Source of the DNA: Verpa conica | Taxonomy: Eukaryota > Ascomycota > Pezizomycetes > Pezizales > Morchellaceae | Assembly (NCBI GenBank): GCA_033030425.1 | Contig: JAUFSD010000021.1 | Location: 124,001 to 188,000 of the forward strand | DNA: 64,000 nucleotides | Direction of reading: 5' to 3' | Part shown: one piece after another, positions 47,139-57,277 of the stretch | Layout of the letters: each line of letters begins with the position of its first letter | Numbering within the stretch: position 1 is the stretch's first letter | Made by a program: the position numbers and the translations under genes | Notes under the pieces: model-generated | What the model was told of the DNA's origin: nothing | Databases searched by the model: none | What the model saw: only the letters and a program-made list of their open reading frames with translations

Positions 47139-47958
47139 GTTTGTGAATGTTGGAGGATCTTTGCTGATGATACGGGTTGGTCCAAAAGTGTTGGGGAATA
47201 GTTGTGTAAGGTAAGTTCTCCACGGGCTGGGTTTAATAGCTGACACCGCGTTTATTTTGTCGGTAGCTCTCAGAATTCATCTCGAATGATTGGTGCTTCG
47301 GTGACTGCGTGGGTGGTGTGCTCAAAGCCCCCAGGAACACAGGAACCACTGAGGATGAAATTTTTTAACGCCTTGGGGTCTTGGATGCTCTGGCATCTAT
47401 GCAATACCTGCTTATATTCTTCCTACAAAGTCCGATATAATCACAACTCTGACCTACGAGCTAGTTAAGGGACTGGATGGTGATTGGCAATAAAAGTGAG
47501 TTCAAATGTATTTTTGACGGGGTTTATTCCCATAACTATAGAGAATTTTAACTTACAATATAAAAGAAATCAACTTCTGCACCATATTGAAGCTCTTACG
47601 CATTTCCCTCATACTCAGTCTACAAATATGCGTGGGTAGCGACTGGAGATTAGTATAAGCATTGTGCTCAAGGAGCTAGGCGAACTTTTATACTGGACTC
47701 ATTTCACATTATTCTATTGACAAGAACTTATAGATGATAATGGGAGCTCATCAACCGTAGTAAAAAGCAAGGAACTTTCTTCCATAGCATGCATTTGAAG
47801 AAGGGGATTGGAAAAGCGGAGATAGCCGGTTTAGACAGCAATCCTGTTGAATTTTTCGAGGGTATACTCTATATGGTCTAAAATGTCTCTGTAGTCGCTC
47901 TCGCCTTTTAAGGACTACCTTATTTGCCCTTTAATTACTCTACCTTAGCTAACCTATC
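47139..47958. other. AT-rich non-coding stretch
   Basis: Nothing recognised on either strand. Confidence 0.35.
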
Positions 47959-48638
47959 CTAGCGGGTGCTACCAGAACCATAACTAACATAAACACGACC
48001 TGCTGCCATCAACATATTACTAAGCTCGGTAGAGGACAAGTAGCGCCTCTCGGAGAGAGGAAGATCCAAGGAAGATAATACATATGTCGCATGACACGCA
48101 CTAGGCTGTCTTACAGGCCGGACTGGTCGAACCAGCGGTCTGCTGGCATAAGCGACTCCAGGTCCATATGTACGATTCAGTGTTTGTGATGTAATGAGGG
48201 AATTTACTGGTGTAGCGGGGGTGACGACACCGGATATAGTAACTAATTGCGGGATCACTACAACCCTAGAAGTCAGCTGGACTATCATTTCCCGACACAC
48301 CTCACGGGCCCGTAGCAGAAGAAATCACTGGAAAGATTATAGGAGTTCATACTGTCTGTGAATGAATCTACTGGCAGTGAAGCAGAGTGGCAGGTTGATA
48401 GTTCAGTAGGGTCTATTAATACTCCTATCGAGGACTGTTTTGGACCCAAAATGATAGACGGAGCTGTTTCTTGTAGCCACTGGGTCTTATTAGCTGTATC
48501 CAAGAACCTTTAGCGGCTAGGAATTCCTACATCAAGAACCCTACCTGTCTTCGAAGAACAAGGCGAGGTAGTATTTTCTGGCACATTCACTCTCTTGAGA
48601 CTTATTCCGGGGTCGGTTATGATAGATGTGGATTCCAT
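47959..48638 (-). pseudogene. Possible decayed orphan gene
   Basis: From ATG 48638 a minus-strand frame runs to 48285 with one in-frame TAA near 48519 that I could not remove with a phase-consistent intron. A second open block (48263-47959, ending YVSYGSGSTR) could attach through a GTGTGT...TTCTAG intron of only about 35 bp. Composition (Ser/Thr/Val-rich, e.g. LVRPVRPVRQPSACH) is protein-like. No family. Either a pseudogene or a gene whose exons I have not resolved. Confidence 0.28.
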
Positions 48639-49487
48639 CATTGCGAATCAAAATATTTCGTGGCTAGACCAAAGTCCTCTCCCTCAGGGTTTCCTGCGCT
48701 ATTTTGGGCCTGGTTGAACCTAAGTACTGAGTTATCGGGAGCCGACTTAGGCGTTTTGTGATCCTGGTAAAGGTTTAACCGCTGAGGAGGCGTTAAGAAT
48801 AAATGTAAATAGCCGGAGAAGTGTAGATACATGTAGTAGGTCGAAACTATAAGAACTTGTTTAGATTTACATTGTGTTAAACTGGGGGGTGAGATCTCCT
48901 GGTCGTTATATTCCACGTGTCCTTACAAAAAATCTTGATTATTAGTATTCACAGGCAATCACTCGCTTTTTTGTAAGTGTTGAGGTACGTGGTGGGTAAT
49001 TTTGCGTCACATCAATATCAAAAACCTAATAGGTTTTAACTAAGGTTGATCTGTGTGTATCCTTATATTCTATCAGCGGAGTTTACGGAACTATAACCCT
49101 ACAAAGGCATCAAACGCATTGTAATTATAATAAGGTAAAGTGACTACTATGAAAACTACATGAGAAAGGACCTGATATCTTAACTGAAGAACGACTTTAC
49201 AAATGAACACTCATGATTAGGGACTGGGGAGGCTTTATGAAATAACTGGTTTAGTTCTCATACGATTGATCTTAGTTCTCTAAGGTATTTATATCGTACA
49301 TAAAACTTCCGTGCCTTGCGGCAGCCCAAACAATAACAATTCATTTTCAGTTATTTTCAATCGTGTACTCTTTACAATAGGCCCTCAAACACGGGGAACG
49401 GGGCTCTGACGACCTAATGTGCTGTACTGTATCTACTAGACACATCTAGTAATTGGCGATATTCAATCATGATGGATTACGGTATCT
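48639..49487. other. AT-rich intergenic stretch
   Basis: No supportable gene. The open frame at 48916-48638 (minus) lacks an ATG start. Confidence 0.35.
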
Positions 49488-50100
49488 TTACGAAGAAGTA
49501 GCACCATCTCTTTGCCATATATCTTTACGTTTTTTCCTTAGCCAAATAGGTAGAACCTCTTTAAGTTTATCAACCCTTGTACGGTCAATACGGTAGATTA
49601 GCGTTGAATTATCTATGACCCCGCACTGGCTCAGAGTGTGATCATCTTGGAGCTCGCCAGGTACGCTCATAATTGTCAATATTTCTCTTCCACTATTCAA
49701 AGGAAAACTTGGTAGAGTTCTCGCTACTCTGAACTTGATCTCATTAATTTTAGTTGCCGAGGGAAATTCAAGATTGATTGTACGATTCGTTTCAATGATA
49801 TAGATATTGATATCCAAGGGATTCTCGTGCGCCATTCGCATCCACACTGTCGAATGGTTCCCGATATTGTATTCGGATATCGGTGCATCTGGGGAGAGTC
49901 TTCGTGACTGGTAGCTCAAATATCCTAAACCGGGTTGTATGTTTAATTTCCTTTCGGTAGTATTTTGTAATTCTCGAACTGTACGACCTCCATGGGTGTT
50001 AATTGTAGTTGTCCCATTGTTGACTATGGTGATGGAGGTTAGCTATATCTGAGTATGAGATACTTGGTGCCAACTTACACGTCTTGATAAGTATTTTCAT
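49488..50100 (-). CDS. Tandem ubiquitin-like-domain protein, diverged
   Basis: Two exons, 50100-50079 (22 nt) and 50023-49488, give 185 aa. The 55-bp intron has donor GTAAGT, branch GCTAAC and acceptor CATAG. Splicing yields MKILIKTFNNGTTTI, which aligns without gaps to the ubiquitin start MQIFVKTLTGKTITL. The first domain runs to residue 71, keeping the SxYNI and ST core near positions 57-66 (ISEYNIGNHSTVWMRM). The second (about 77-150) reads INIYIIETNRTINLEF, then GELQDDHTLSQCGVIDNSTL, again ubiquitin-like. A basic tail follows (LRKKRKDIWQR). There is no Gly-Gly after either domain, so it cannot be processed or conjugated as ubiquitin is. It is more likely a binding or scaffold protein; function unknown. 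Confidence 0.72.
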
Positions 50101-51139
50101 TGGAATATCGTCTAGGGTATCTTTAGCTTATCTATTTTAAATTGCGATAAAGGGGATACCAGGGGTAGATAAAACTAATCGTGGAAGAATAATGTCAGGC
50201 GTGGTTGATGTGATAGGCTATGTAGGTATATATACTCTTACATTAGGACACCTATGTAACATTGGATTTTTGAATGGCAGCAGTGCATGATTATAGGTCT
50301 CAGTAAGTAAATTAAGGATCGGAAACTGCTTAAATACGTAACCGAACTACAACATACATGAGGTACTGCTCGTAAAGCTTAAAAGAAGTGTTCCCCATTA
50401 TCTTCATTCTTTAATCCTAAGGAGGCTATTACTTGGTACGGATTACTGAAAATGATTTTGGTGTGTAATTTATTATTTGTGTTGATCTTTATGGGCTTAA
50501 AATCCGAAAAAAGTTTGGTTGTGGGAGCGGTGGAAAAAGACGCTCCTATTTATATACAAGAATTTACCTAAACGAAGTAGCTGCGATACGTTACGTTTTT
50601 GTAAACAAGTGTGTATAGCATGTCTTCCATTAGGTATATCTATATTGGAAAAACCAGTAACTATATCATCAAACACAGCTATATCTAAACAGTAGTCACT
50701 CCTTATCGGATCGGATCTGGAGGAGTACTCAAGTTTCCCTAACTTGGGTTACACGTAACTACATATATATCGACGGTATGATATCGGATGGTTAGCGATA
50801 ACCCTCTGAAATTCAGACAAGAGCACGCTGCTACCAAATGTTAACAATCAATACTAATAGGTGAAATTTTGCCCTTATGTTACACAATCGTTTCTTTCCG
50901 TTGAGTGGGTGGAAAGGACTAATAATTATATATTCTAGGTTTTACGCATTTACAGTGTATATATGGCACCGATATCTCATTGGGAGAGGCAGTAGTGTCG
51001 ATCTTGTCTCACTCTGAGTCAAATAAAATTGCGATATCACATTACGGAATCTCGCGCCCAGATAGAACTGTAACCCGGCGTCTCCCAATAGGACAACCTG
51101 GCTAAATACATCCTCAATGCTCGAGTTGGATATACTCTA
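50101..51139. other. AT-rich intergenic stretch
   Basis: No gene recognised. It contains the promoter side of the ubiquitin-like gene (minus) and of the tRNA gene (plus). Confidence 0.4.
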
Positions 51140-51336
51140 GGGTGTGTAGCTTAATGGTAAAGCGCTGCAGTCTTGGGGTTATTGTCCAAGGTTCGAGTCC
51201 CTTGGTGGTCGGGGATGTCCAATATCAGGGCACGGCCGAGACCGATGGCCCAGTTCAAAGTGAACGTTGAGGAAGCCTTGAGTGACTAGAAATGCCCGGA
51301 AATGCAGAAATCTGGGTTCGAGTCCCAGCACACCTA
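51140..51336 (+). tRNA. Intron-containing tRNA, apparent anticodon CTT (Lys), atypical
   Basis: A full cloverleaf forms when 51176-51301 is removed as an intron after position 37. Acceptor stem GGGTGTG (51140-51146) pairs with CACACCT (51329-51335, one G-T). The D stem is GCTT/AAGC, the anticodon stem CTGCA (51165-51169)/TGCAG (51303-51307) and the T stem CTGGG/CCCAG with loop TTCGAGT. Discriminator A is 51336. The A box (TAGCTTAATGG) and B box (GGTTCGAGTCC) are intact, and T5 follows at 51341. The loop reads G-T-CTT-G-A; G32 and G37 are unusual for tRNA-Lys. The 126-bp intron is long and contains a second B box (51190-51200) within a hairpin. The leader half also resembles organellar tRNAs, so an aberrant or pseudo-tRNA is possible. 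Confidence 0.6.
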
Positions 51337-51846
51337 CTACTTTTTCTGTTACCTATTTCGCTATTTCTCTCTATCCTTCTATTTGGTAACTCATTTCATT
51401 TCGGGGGTTGTTTCTAATGGACTATATGCGCAGATGTCATGTTATAAGGAGAGTTATATAGATCTCTATAATAAACTGAGATTTTCTAAATGGCGAGGGT
51501 TCCAGTATCCTTAATCTCTGTTTTTTAATTATATTATTGGGTACTCATATGTATACATGAAATCTAAGCTCATAATTATGGCTGATATTAACCCGGTCTC
51601 CCCCATGCGCGATAGACGGAATCGAGAGCCCATAGTGTCACAACACCGGGCCTTAAGCAAAGTCAAAGTTACCACGTCAACCCTAAGGTAACTATAGACA
51701 CGTAACCCCTCACTGTTCACTCCGGGGCGCCTATAAATGGTGTCGCCTCTTGTTATTGAAGACGTACATCCTTACTTGTTTATCAAATTCAATATTTAAC
51801 TTGCAAGATACATTTATCATTAATCGATAATTAATATTCCCTAAAA
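51337..51846. other. Intergenic region
   Basis: No gene apart from the Pol III terminator. The last part is the leader of the RRM-like gene. Confidence 0.35.
51341..51345 (+). terminator. RNA polymerase III terminator
   Basis: TTTTT four bases after the discriminator base of the tRNA. Confidence 0.6.
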
Positions 51847-52644
51847 ATGGCTCAGGCACATAGGGGGCCAGCAGATACATCTCAGCCGGAAGGCAGCGGT
51901 GCCATGGGTGTCGATGCAATACAGATCTTATGCAATCGCTACAATTCCACGACATATGACTTGGAAAATTCCTCTATCTTCGCATATTATTACCGACAAG
52001 AAGACAGGCGTATTCCGCCCGGAAAAAGTATCCTCATCAAAGGTATTCCTTTGGCTTCTGATTTGTACGAAGTTATCAATATCTTTGAAAATGAGGCGGA
52101 GTATGGACGTATGATAATCAGTTGTGCCCCGGCCTATGAGTTTCCCAAGCAACAATTATGGATTACTTTCGTAGACGATGAACAGGCAGAACGATACGCC
52201 AGTAGCCTCTTGAGTCCTCCAGATGGTATGGAGGTCATACGTTCAAAATCACTAGCAGCACGGGAGATTCGGCAGATTTTTAACCCGTGGAGGGCGGTGT
52301 CTTGTAGTTTGCGGATTGTCGAGAAGCAATTAATCCTCCGATTGGATAATATACCGCAAAATCTTTATTACAGAGAGTTTATCTGGATTATTGACACTGA
52401 AGTTGAATATCAGGCGGAAACTTCAGGTATTCATATCAATAAGGGTGGCAGGAACAAGATGGACTTTGCGTTCAAGCACCCGAACATAAACTGCTGGGCT
52501 AACTTTGCTCCGGGTAAGTTACCAGGTACTGCTGAAGGAGCAAATGTAGATCGAATTGCTTATATGATAAGTACCGGGATCGAGGCGCAGCTCACAAAAA
52601 AGTATTGTTCTGTCGCACTGAGCTTGCGAACGAAATCTCGTTAG
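51847..52644 (+). CDS. Orphan protein with two RRM-like folds
   Basis: An intronless 265-aa frame. Residues 55-135 follow a beta-alpha-beta-beta-alpha-beta RRM order: KSILIKGIPL (RNP2-like strand), DLYEVINIFENEAEYGRMII, QQLWITFVDDEQAERYASSL (RNP1-like strand and helix 2). Residues 155-240 repeat the pattern (KQLILRLDNIPQNLYYREFI ... KMDFAFKHP). The aromatic RNP1 residues are mostly replaced, so RNA binding is uncertain. The N-terminal 30 residues are disordered. It lies in the orphan island, 1.7 kb from the tandem ubiquitin-like gene. The fold is inferred from pattern only. Confidence 0.5.
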   Translation: MAQAHRGPADTSQPEGSGAMGVDAIQILCNRYNSTTYDLENSSIFAYYYRQEDRRIPPGKSILIKGIPLASDLYEVINIFENEAEYGRMIISCAPAYEFPKQQLWITFVDDEQAERYASSLLSPPDGMEVIRSKSLAAREIRQIFNPWRAVSCSLRIVEKQLILRLDNIPQNLYYREFIWIIDTEVEYQAETSGIHINKGGRNKMDFAFKHPNINCWANFAPGKLPGTAEGANVDRIAYMISTGIEAQLTKKYCSVALSLRTKSR

Positions 52645-53683
52645 AGATTAGTTTAAGGTCAGAGAGCTTTCTCGTACCTGGTAAAAAAAAATCTATGCCT
52701 TGCCACGTGTATCTAACGATTAGGAGCCTATCTAGGACATTATTCGTTAAGAGAGAATCACTAGAGGAGGGATTATGTATGGGTATTCAGGGGTTTTTAC
52801 TTGTAAAACTTGTATAAGTATGCTGGATTTAACTGTAGCCTGCTTATATTCAATAATTTTGTGAGTTTCGCTGCCTCTGAGGAGTGTTTAGATAGAATTT
52901 CAAGCTTCTCTATCAATAAGAAATGCGATAAAACCTGACTTCATAGTTGAAGTATCAACCAGTCAGTGCTGATTTCTGAGCCTTGTGAAAAGCTACGTGT
53001 ACTGCACTTGTGTGTCCTGCTCTAATGATGTGTGCTGGATAGTATTGGAAATATATCCAGGTCACTGGTCTAGTTACAGGGCTTTCAAGGATTCCTGGAG
53101 CCGCATTAATTCCCTGAGCTGCATCCCCACTACAACAGGAAGTATGGCCGTTGATCCACTATTGCTCCCTGAACCCCACATCATATCGTTTATAGACAAA
53201 TAGTTGTAAAGATATAAATCATGGAACTGAGGTTATGGTAGCGAAAATATGGTCAAATCTCGTAAGTAATTAATCCTCTTTACCATGTAAACCTATAATC
53301 AATGTCACAGCCCAAGACTCAATGAAAAGTGTATTAGATTGATAAAATTCATCTTGATGATCACTAACTAACGAGAGAGCGTTGGCTATTATGACACTAT
53401 CGCTAAGACTAGTCTATGGTCTCTTCCCGTGACATGTCTTTGAAAAATTTAAATTGTTTCAACTAGTTTGAAAACTCTCAAACTTACGCTTATGGCTTAT
53501 GAAATACATGAGATACCCTGGGACCTGACATTCATCCTGAATATATCTCATTATGAGACTTATAATTATAAGAAGTAACCTCAGCAATTTTTTCTAAAGC
53601 CACAGAGCAGGCCTAAGGTACCTTATTTAACTGAATAAAGATTCCCATAAACTGTAGCTTCAAAATAGACGCCATCACCTAAC
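52645..53683. other. Intergenic region
   Basis: No supportable gene. Confidence 0.35.
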
Positions 53684-54208
53684 ATGTCACAAAAATCGAT
53701 AAATTGGTTGAGGACCATCGATTCCCTTGAGCTTCTAATCTCGACAACTATTATCCAATGTAGTGAGACGACGGACGAGATAATATACTACAGAAACCTA
53801 TTAGGGGATGCTCTACCCGGAAAAGATTCCACGCAGAATTCTATTCACTCGGACCCTTGCATTATTTGCAAAGGGTCTGTTCCTACTAGAGAGATTAATA
53901 ACGCAAGCATATGCACCTTGAATAACCATAAGGTGGAACTCCAGCGGAGGATCGCTATACTTGAGCGCTCTCTAGCTAATGACTGTGAGACACTGACTAG
54001 CCTGGAGATTACACTTGAGGCTAGCAAATCACAGTTCCACGCTGAGTGCTCTCAGCCCTTGATAAGCGGTAATTCTACGCTTAGCTCTACACGTGAAGGT
54101 ACGGACTTACTTACTTCTCAGCCAGCTGTTTTTAATGGTACATTTGAGAAGTTTCTGTTGTGGACCCCAACTAGGGAAGAGGTGAGACTGTTAATTTCCC
54201 GGCAATGA
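53684..54208 (+). CDS. Orphan coiled-coil protein with Cys pair
   Basis: A single-exon 174-aa frame from ATG 53684. N-terminal helices (NWLRTIDSLELLISTTIIQ) lead to a CIIC motif at about residue 60 (DPCIICKGS). A heptad-rich helix spans about residues 80-125 (NNHKVELQRRIAILERSLAN, LTSLEITLEASKSQFHAEC). The C-terminus is SRQ. No family. It resembles the other orphan-island genes in size and helical content, but I see no sequence repeat among them. Confidence 0.48.
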   Translation: MSQKSINWLRTIDSLELLISTTIIQCSETTDEIIYYRNLLGDALPGKDSTQNSIHSDPCIICKGSVPTREINNASICTLNNHKVELQRRIAILERSLANDCETLTSLEITLEASKSQFHAECSQPLISGNSTLSSTREGTDLLTSQPAVFNGTFEKFLLWTPTREEVRLLISRQ

Positions 54209-55102
54209 GGGCTTTGGAAGCCAGCATATCCCCAGAACTGGTCTAGGATTCACTAGGATTTGGGTTTCTTCTCACCGGGATAGGATTGCTAAACTAGACA
54301 GCTTTCTCTATGTCAAGTATATGTGTTAGGGATTTAACTTTATTTTTATTACGGTTGACCTCTATGTTTCAGAGCTTTGGACTCATCTTAATGTTACTGT
54401 CATATGTAGAAGAATAGAGTCAAAAGAGATCTAACAAAAGCAATAAAATATATATTGCACCTGATAACTTGCTTGATACCCTAGTGAAATAATCATAAAG
54501 AAAGTAGTCCCAAATATTCCGGAATGCTCAGGTGGGTTGACTCACTCGGTATAACTCAGAATGCAGCGTATTATTAGGAACGCTAAATCTTTCTCTTTAT
54601 ACAAAAGTCCCAATAGCTTACTACGTCGGCCTGCTATTCCCAAAAAAGGTGATTTAAAAACTTTAGGTGCTTAAGCCAAGTAAAGAAAACATCCCCCTTC
54701 ATAGGAAGAAAGGTGGTATCGGTTCGGAAGTCAGGCGGGGGCGTTTGTCTTTCCCTAGAAGCCGGCTGTAGCTCACGGAGTTTAGCACAATTAAGGTTTT
54801 AAACTCTGACTGTCTCCTTGATTAGTATTTTTAGCTCCTAAATCTGTATTACAAGTGTATCTTACTCCGATGATCCTTGAAACATTCAAGATGAAACAAA
54901 AAGCCTGAATATAGAATAGTTAAATCATTAGCACTTGAATTATGCGAGAGCTCATCATACTAATATTTCCATGACCCAGCAGTCATTGATCACATATATT
55001 CATAAAACGAGAACAACGCAATATTTGATATCATCTTTACCCACTCAGTGTGATTTTCAATAACAAACCTCCTTACGCCCCCGGATAAGAGTACAATCAA
55101 AG
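54209..55102. other. Intergenic region
   Basis: No supportable gene. Confidence 0.35.
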
Positions 55103-55516
55103 ATGTATCAACCAGTCCTCCCAGATGCTATTCGTCGCTCGCATGGCACTATTCTCGCTATCGCTAAAATGAAACTTCTTAGGTCTAAAAACGAGGCAAG
55201 CAAGCTAAAATTACAGATCAAGAAATCAAAGAAAACACAGCGCAAACTTGAGAAGGAGATTTTTGCGCTGAGGGTAAGAACGGAAGAGACTTTGTCTACT
55301 TCAGGAAGTAACCTTAAACACAGGAGAACTAACGACCACCTTTGTGAACCCAAGCTACAATCCTGTCTTAGGGATGCTGACCAGTGTTTCAAGAAGTTAG
55401 AATGGAGTATGACTGAGCTTGAGGGACTAATACCAACTATTAAATTACTGGAGGGGAAAGTGAAGGTGGCGCGTCGCGCGTACTGGTGGAATCAGTTTGG
55501 GTTCTCGGAGGGATAG
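55103..55516 (+). CDS. Orphan small basic coiled-coil protein
   Basis: A 137-aa single-exon frame from ATG 55103. Residues 15-65 are a highly charged coiled coil (SKNEASKLKLQIKKSKKTQR, KLEKEIFALRVRTEETL). A second helix spans 88-125 (ADQCFKKLEWSMTELEGLIP). No known family. The strong heptad pattern argues that it is translated. Confidence 0.5.
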   Translation: MYQPVLPDAIRRSHGTILAIAKMKLLRSKNEASKLKLQIKKSKKTQRKLEKEIFALRVRTEETLSTSGSNLKHRRTNDHLCEPKLQSCLRDADQCFKKLEWSMTELEGLIPTIKLLEGKVKVARRAYWWNQFGFSEG

Positions 55517-56053
55517 AATATATATATAGGCGTAGAAAATTATATTTTCTCAATACCAATTCCCTACCCGGGACCATATAAAATTCATATGGGCCCACCC
55601 GGGGCAAAACATCCTGAGACATGTAATGTCAAGCGAGTATAAAATTACGATTAAATTGTACAATATTTATGATTACGAATTGAATAGCCTTTACTAATAT
55701 GTCTAGTCTCTCATTTTCCTTCCCTATTGACAATGTTATAGAGATAATGGTCTAGCTACATCAAAGTAATTTTATTCGGGACACGAATGCACGTGACTAG
55801 GTGCTGCTATGCTGAAAGGTACGCCCAAGGTTCTTAATTATACTAATCAAGGGGTTCTTGGCACCCCAGAACAAATAAATTTCAGGTGACTTATATTTTA
55901 TTCTACTATCCAAGAGGGTGTAACATAGCCTATAGGTTGCATCTAGTCTATGATTTAGAAGCCCAAATGGGTATGTCTGTTATTCTACCAGCAACATGTG
56001 CAAAATAGGACCCCCGCGCTCCGGACTAAATATCCATTCACGTGAGCTTATAG
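55517..56053. other. Intergenic region
   Basis: A palindromic stretch at about 55567-55600 contains tacccgggaccatataaaat and a mirrored atatgggcccacccggg. No gene. Confidence 0.3.
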
Positions 56054-56482
56054 TTAATGTGCGTAGCCAAAATTATGCTCCAATAGGATATTTAAATGGA
56101 CAACAGCTGCAACCTCAAAACCTTCCCAGTCATCCTCCTCCAATGGCTCTCTGGCCTTTACCCACTCTAAGCAGTCACGAATTGCTTTATCAAACTCGCC
56201 ACCTATTGAAGAGATGCGCTCATCAAGGCCAGTCGCAATCATCTTTGTCATCTCATATAAGGCTGCGAGTGGTGTGTCGAAACTTCCTTCTACGGGGCAG
56301 TCCTTGAGAATCCTGACTATAAACTGATCGAAGGTCTCGGTACTTATGGGTTTATCAGTTAGAGAAGTTGTTCCATGTACAGACTTTTGAGTATCCAAAA
56401 AATCACTAGAGGTTGCTTCTTGGCCTTTGCTAGCATCGGCGCTATTCACGTCTAAAGACCTATTTGGTGTTATAAAAGGCAT
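56054..56482 (-). CDS. Orphan small acidic protein
   Basis: A 142-aa single-exon frame from ATG 56482. The first 45 residues are disordered and Ser/Thr-rich. The rest is helical (ETFDQFIVRILKDCP, LAALYEMTKMIATGLDERIS, EFDKAIRDCLEWVKAREPLE), ending LNILLEHNFGYAH. No domain recognised. Last of the orphan-island genes before the GH17 gene. Confidence 0.48.
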   Translation of the reverse strand: MPFITPNRSLDVNSADASKGQEATSSDFLDTQKSVHGTTSLTDKPISTETFDQFIVRILKDCPVEGSFDTPLAALYEMTKMIATGLDERISSIGGEFDKAIRDCLEWVKAREPLEEDDWEGFEVAAVVHLNILLEHNFGYAH

Positions 56483-57277
56483 ATTAGTAGTAGAGTTTTG
56501 TCTTTTTAGTCCGATATTTAAAGACTGATAGTGAGAAGGTTCAACCCGTATATAAATACCTCCCTAAGGCTCTTTTTCAAATGGTACTTTGAAACTAGGA
56601 CGAATATTCAAAGTTTCAACTCGGTGTTGTGGGTGTTATTCAGTCTTACACAGGATTTGCGAGAAATTTCTAGAAGGTGATCATGATAAACCCTCAGAAT
56701 GAACGGAATAACCCTAACCAATGATAAATTAAGCGCATGGAACCGCCGAGTGATATCATATGAAAGTCAATAGGATAACCCGAAATATATAGCATAGTTT
56801 CGGTAGTTACATAGAGATGAGTACTATGGTACTAGGTCCTCTTATGTAACTTATTCAGGCCTGTCTCACTCTTCTATGCTGTAGTATTGGGAACTCTATC
56901 AGGTGAGAGGGGGATAGATCGGAAGCAATATTAACACCGACCTCTAAAATCAATAGATAATATTAATAGTAAAAGCTCAAGGGTATATCTTATCTACCAA
57001 GCGTATGAGATTTAGGGAGAAGCATTACCTACAAAGACATGGAGATATTAGTTTCTAGATTGTGCCGTAGGAGGTATCTGGTGATTTGTGAGACGTTTAC
57101 CGCCTGATAAACTAGTATGGAAGGTGGCCTCGTGGCCTTAGTATATAAGTCCTTTGCTTTCACCTTATTCACCCTACCCATATCATAATCCTCAAAGGAC
57201 CATCTTCTTCCACACCAATAGTTACTACAGATAGTTTCTGCTTTTACTGCAATCAATCAACCCTCTACTCAAAAACC
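56483..57277. other. Intergenic region; promoter of GH17 gene
   Basis: No gene. It contains a TATA box at 57142-57149, listed separately. Confidence 0.4.
57142..57149 (+). promoter_or_regulatory. TATA box of the GH17 gene
   Basis: tatataag, 136 bp upstream of the start codon at 57278. Confidence 0.45.

Noticed and set aside
48638..48916. 92-codon minus-strand frame
   Set aside because: No ATG start and no domain; it ends where another ATG begins in a different frame.
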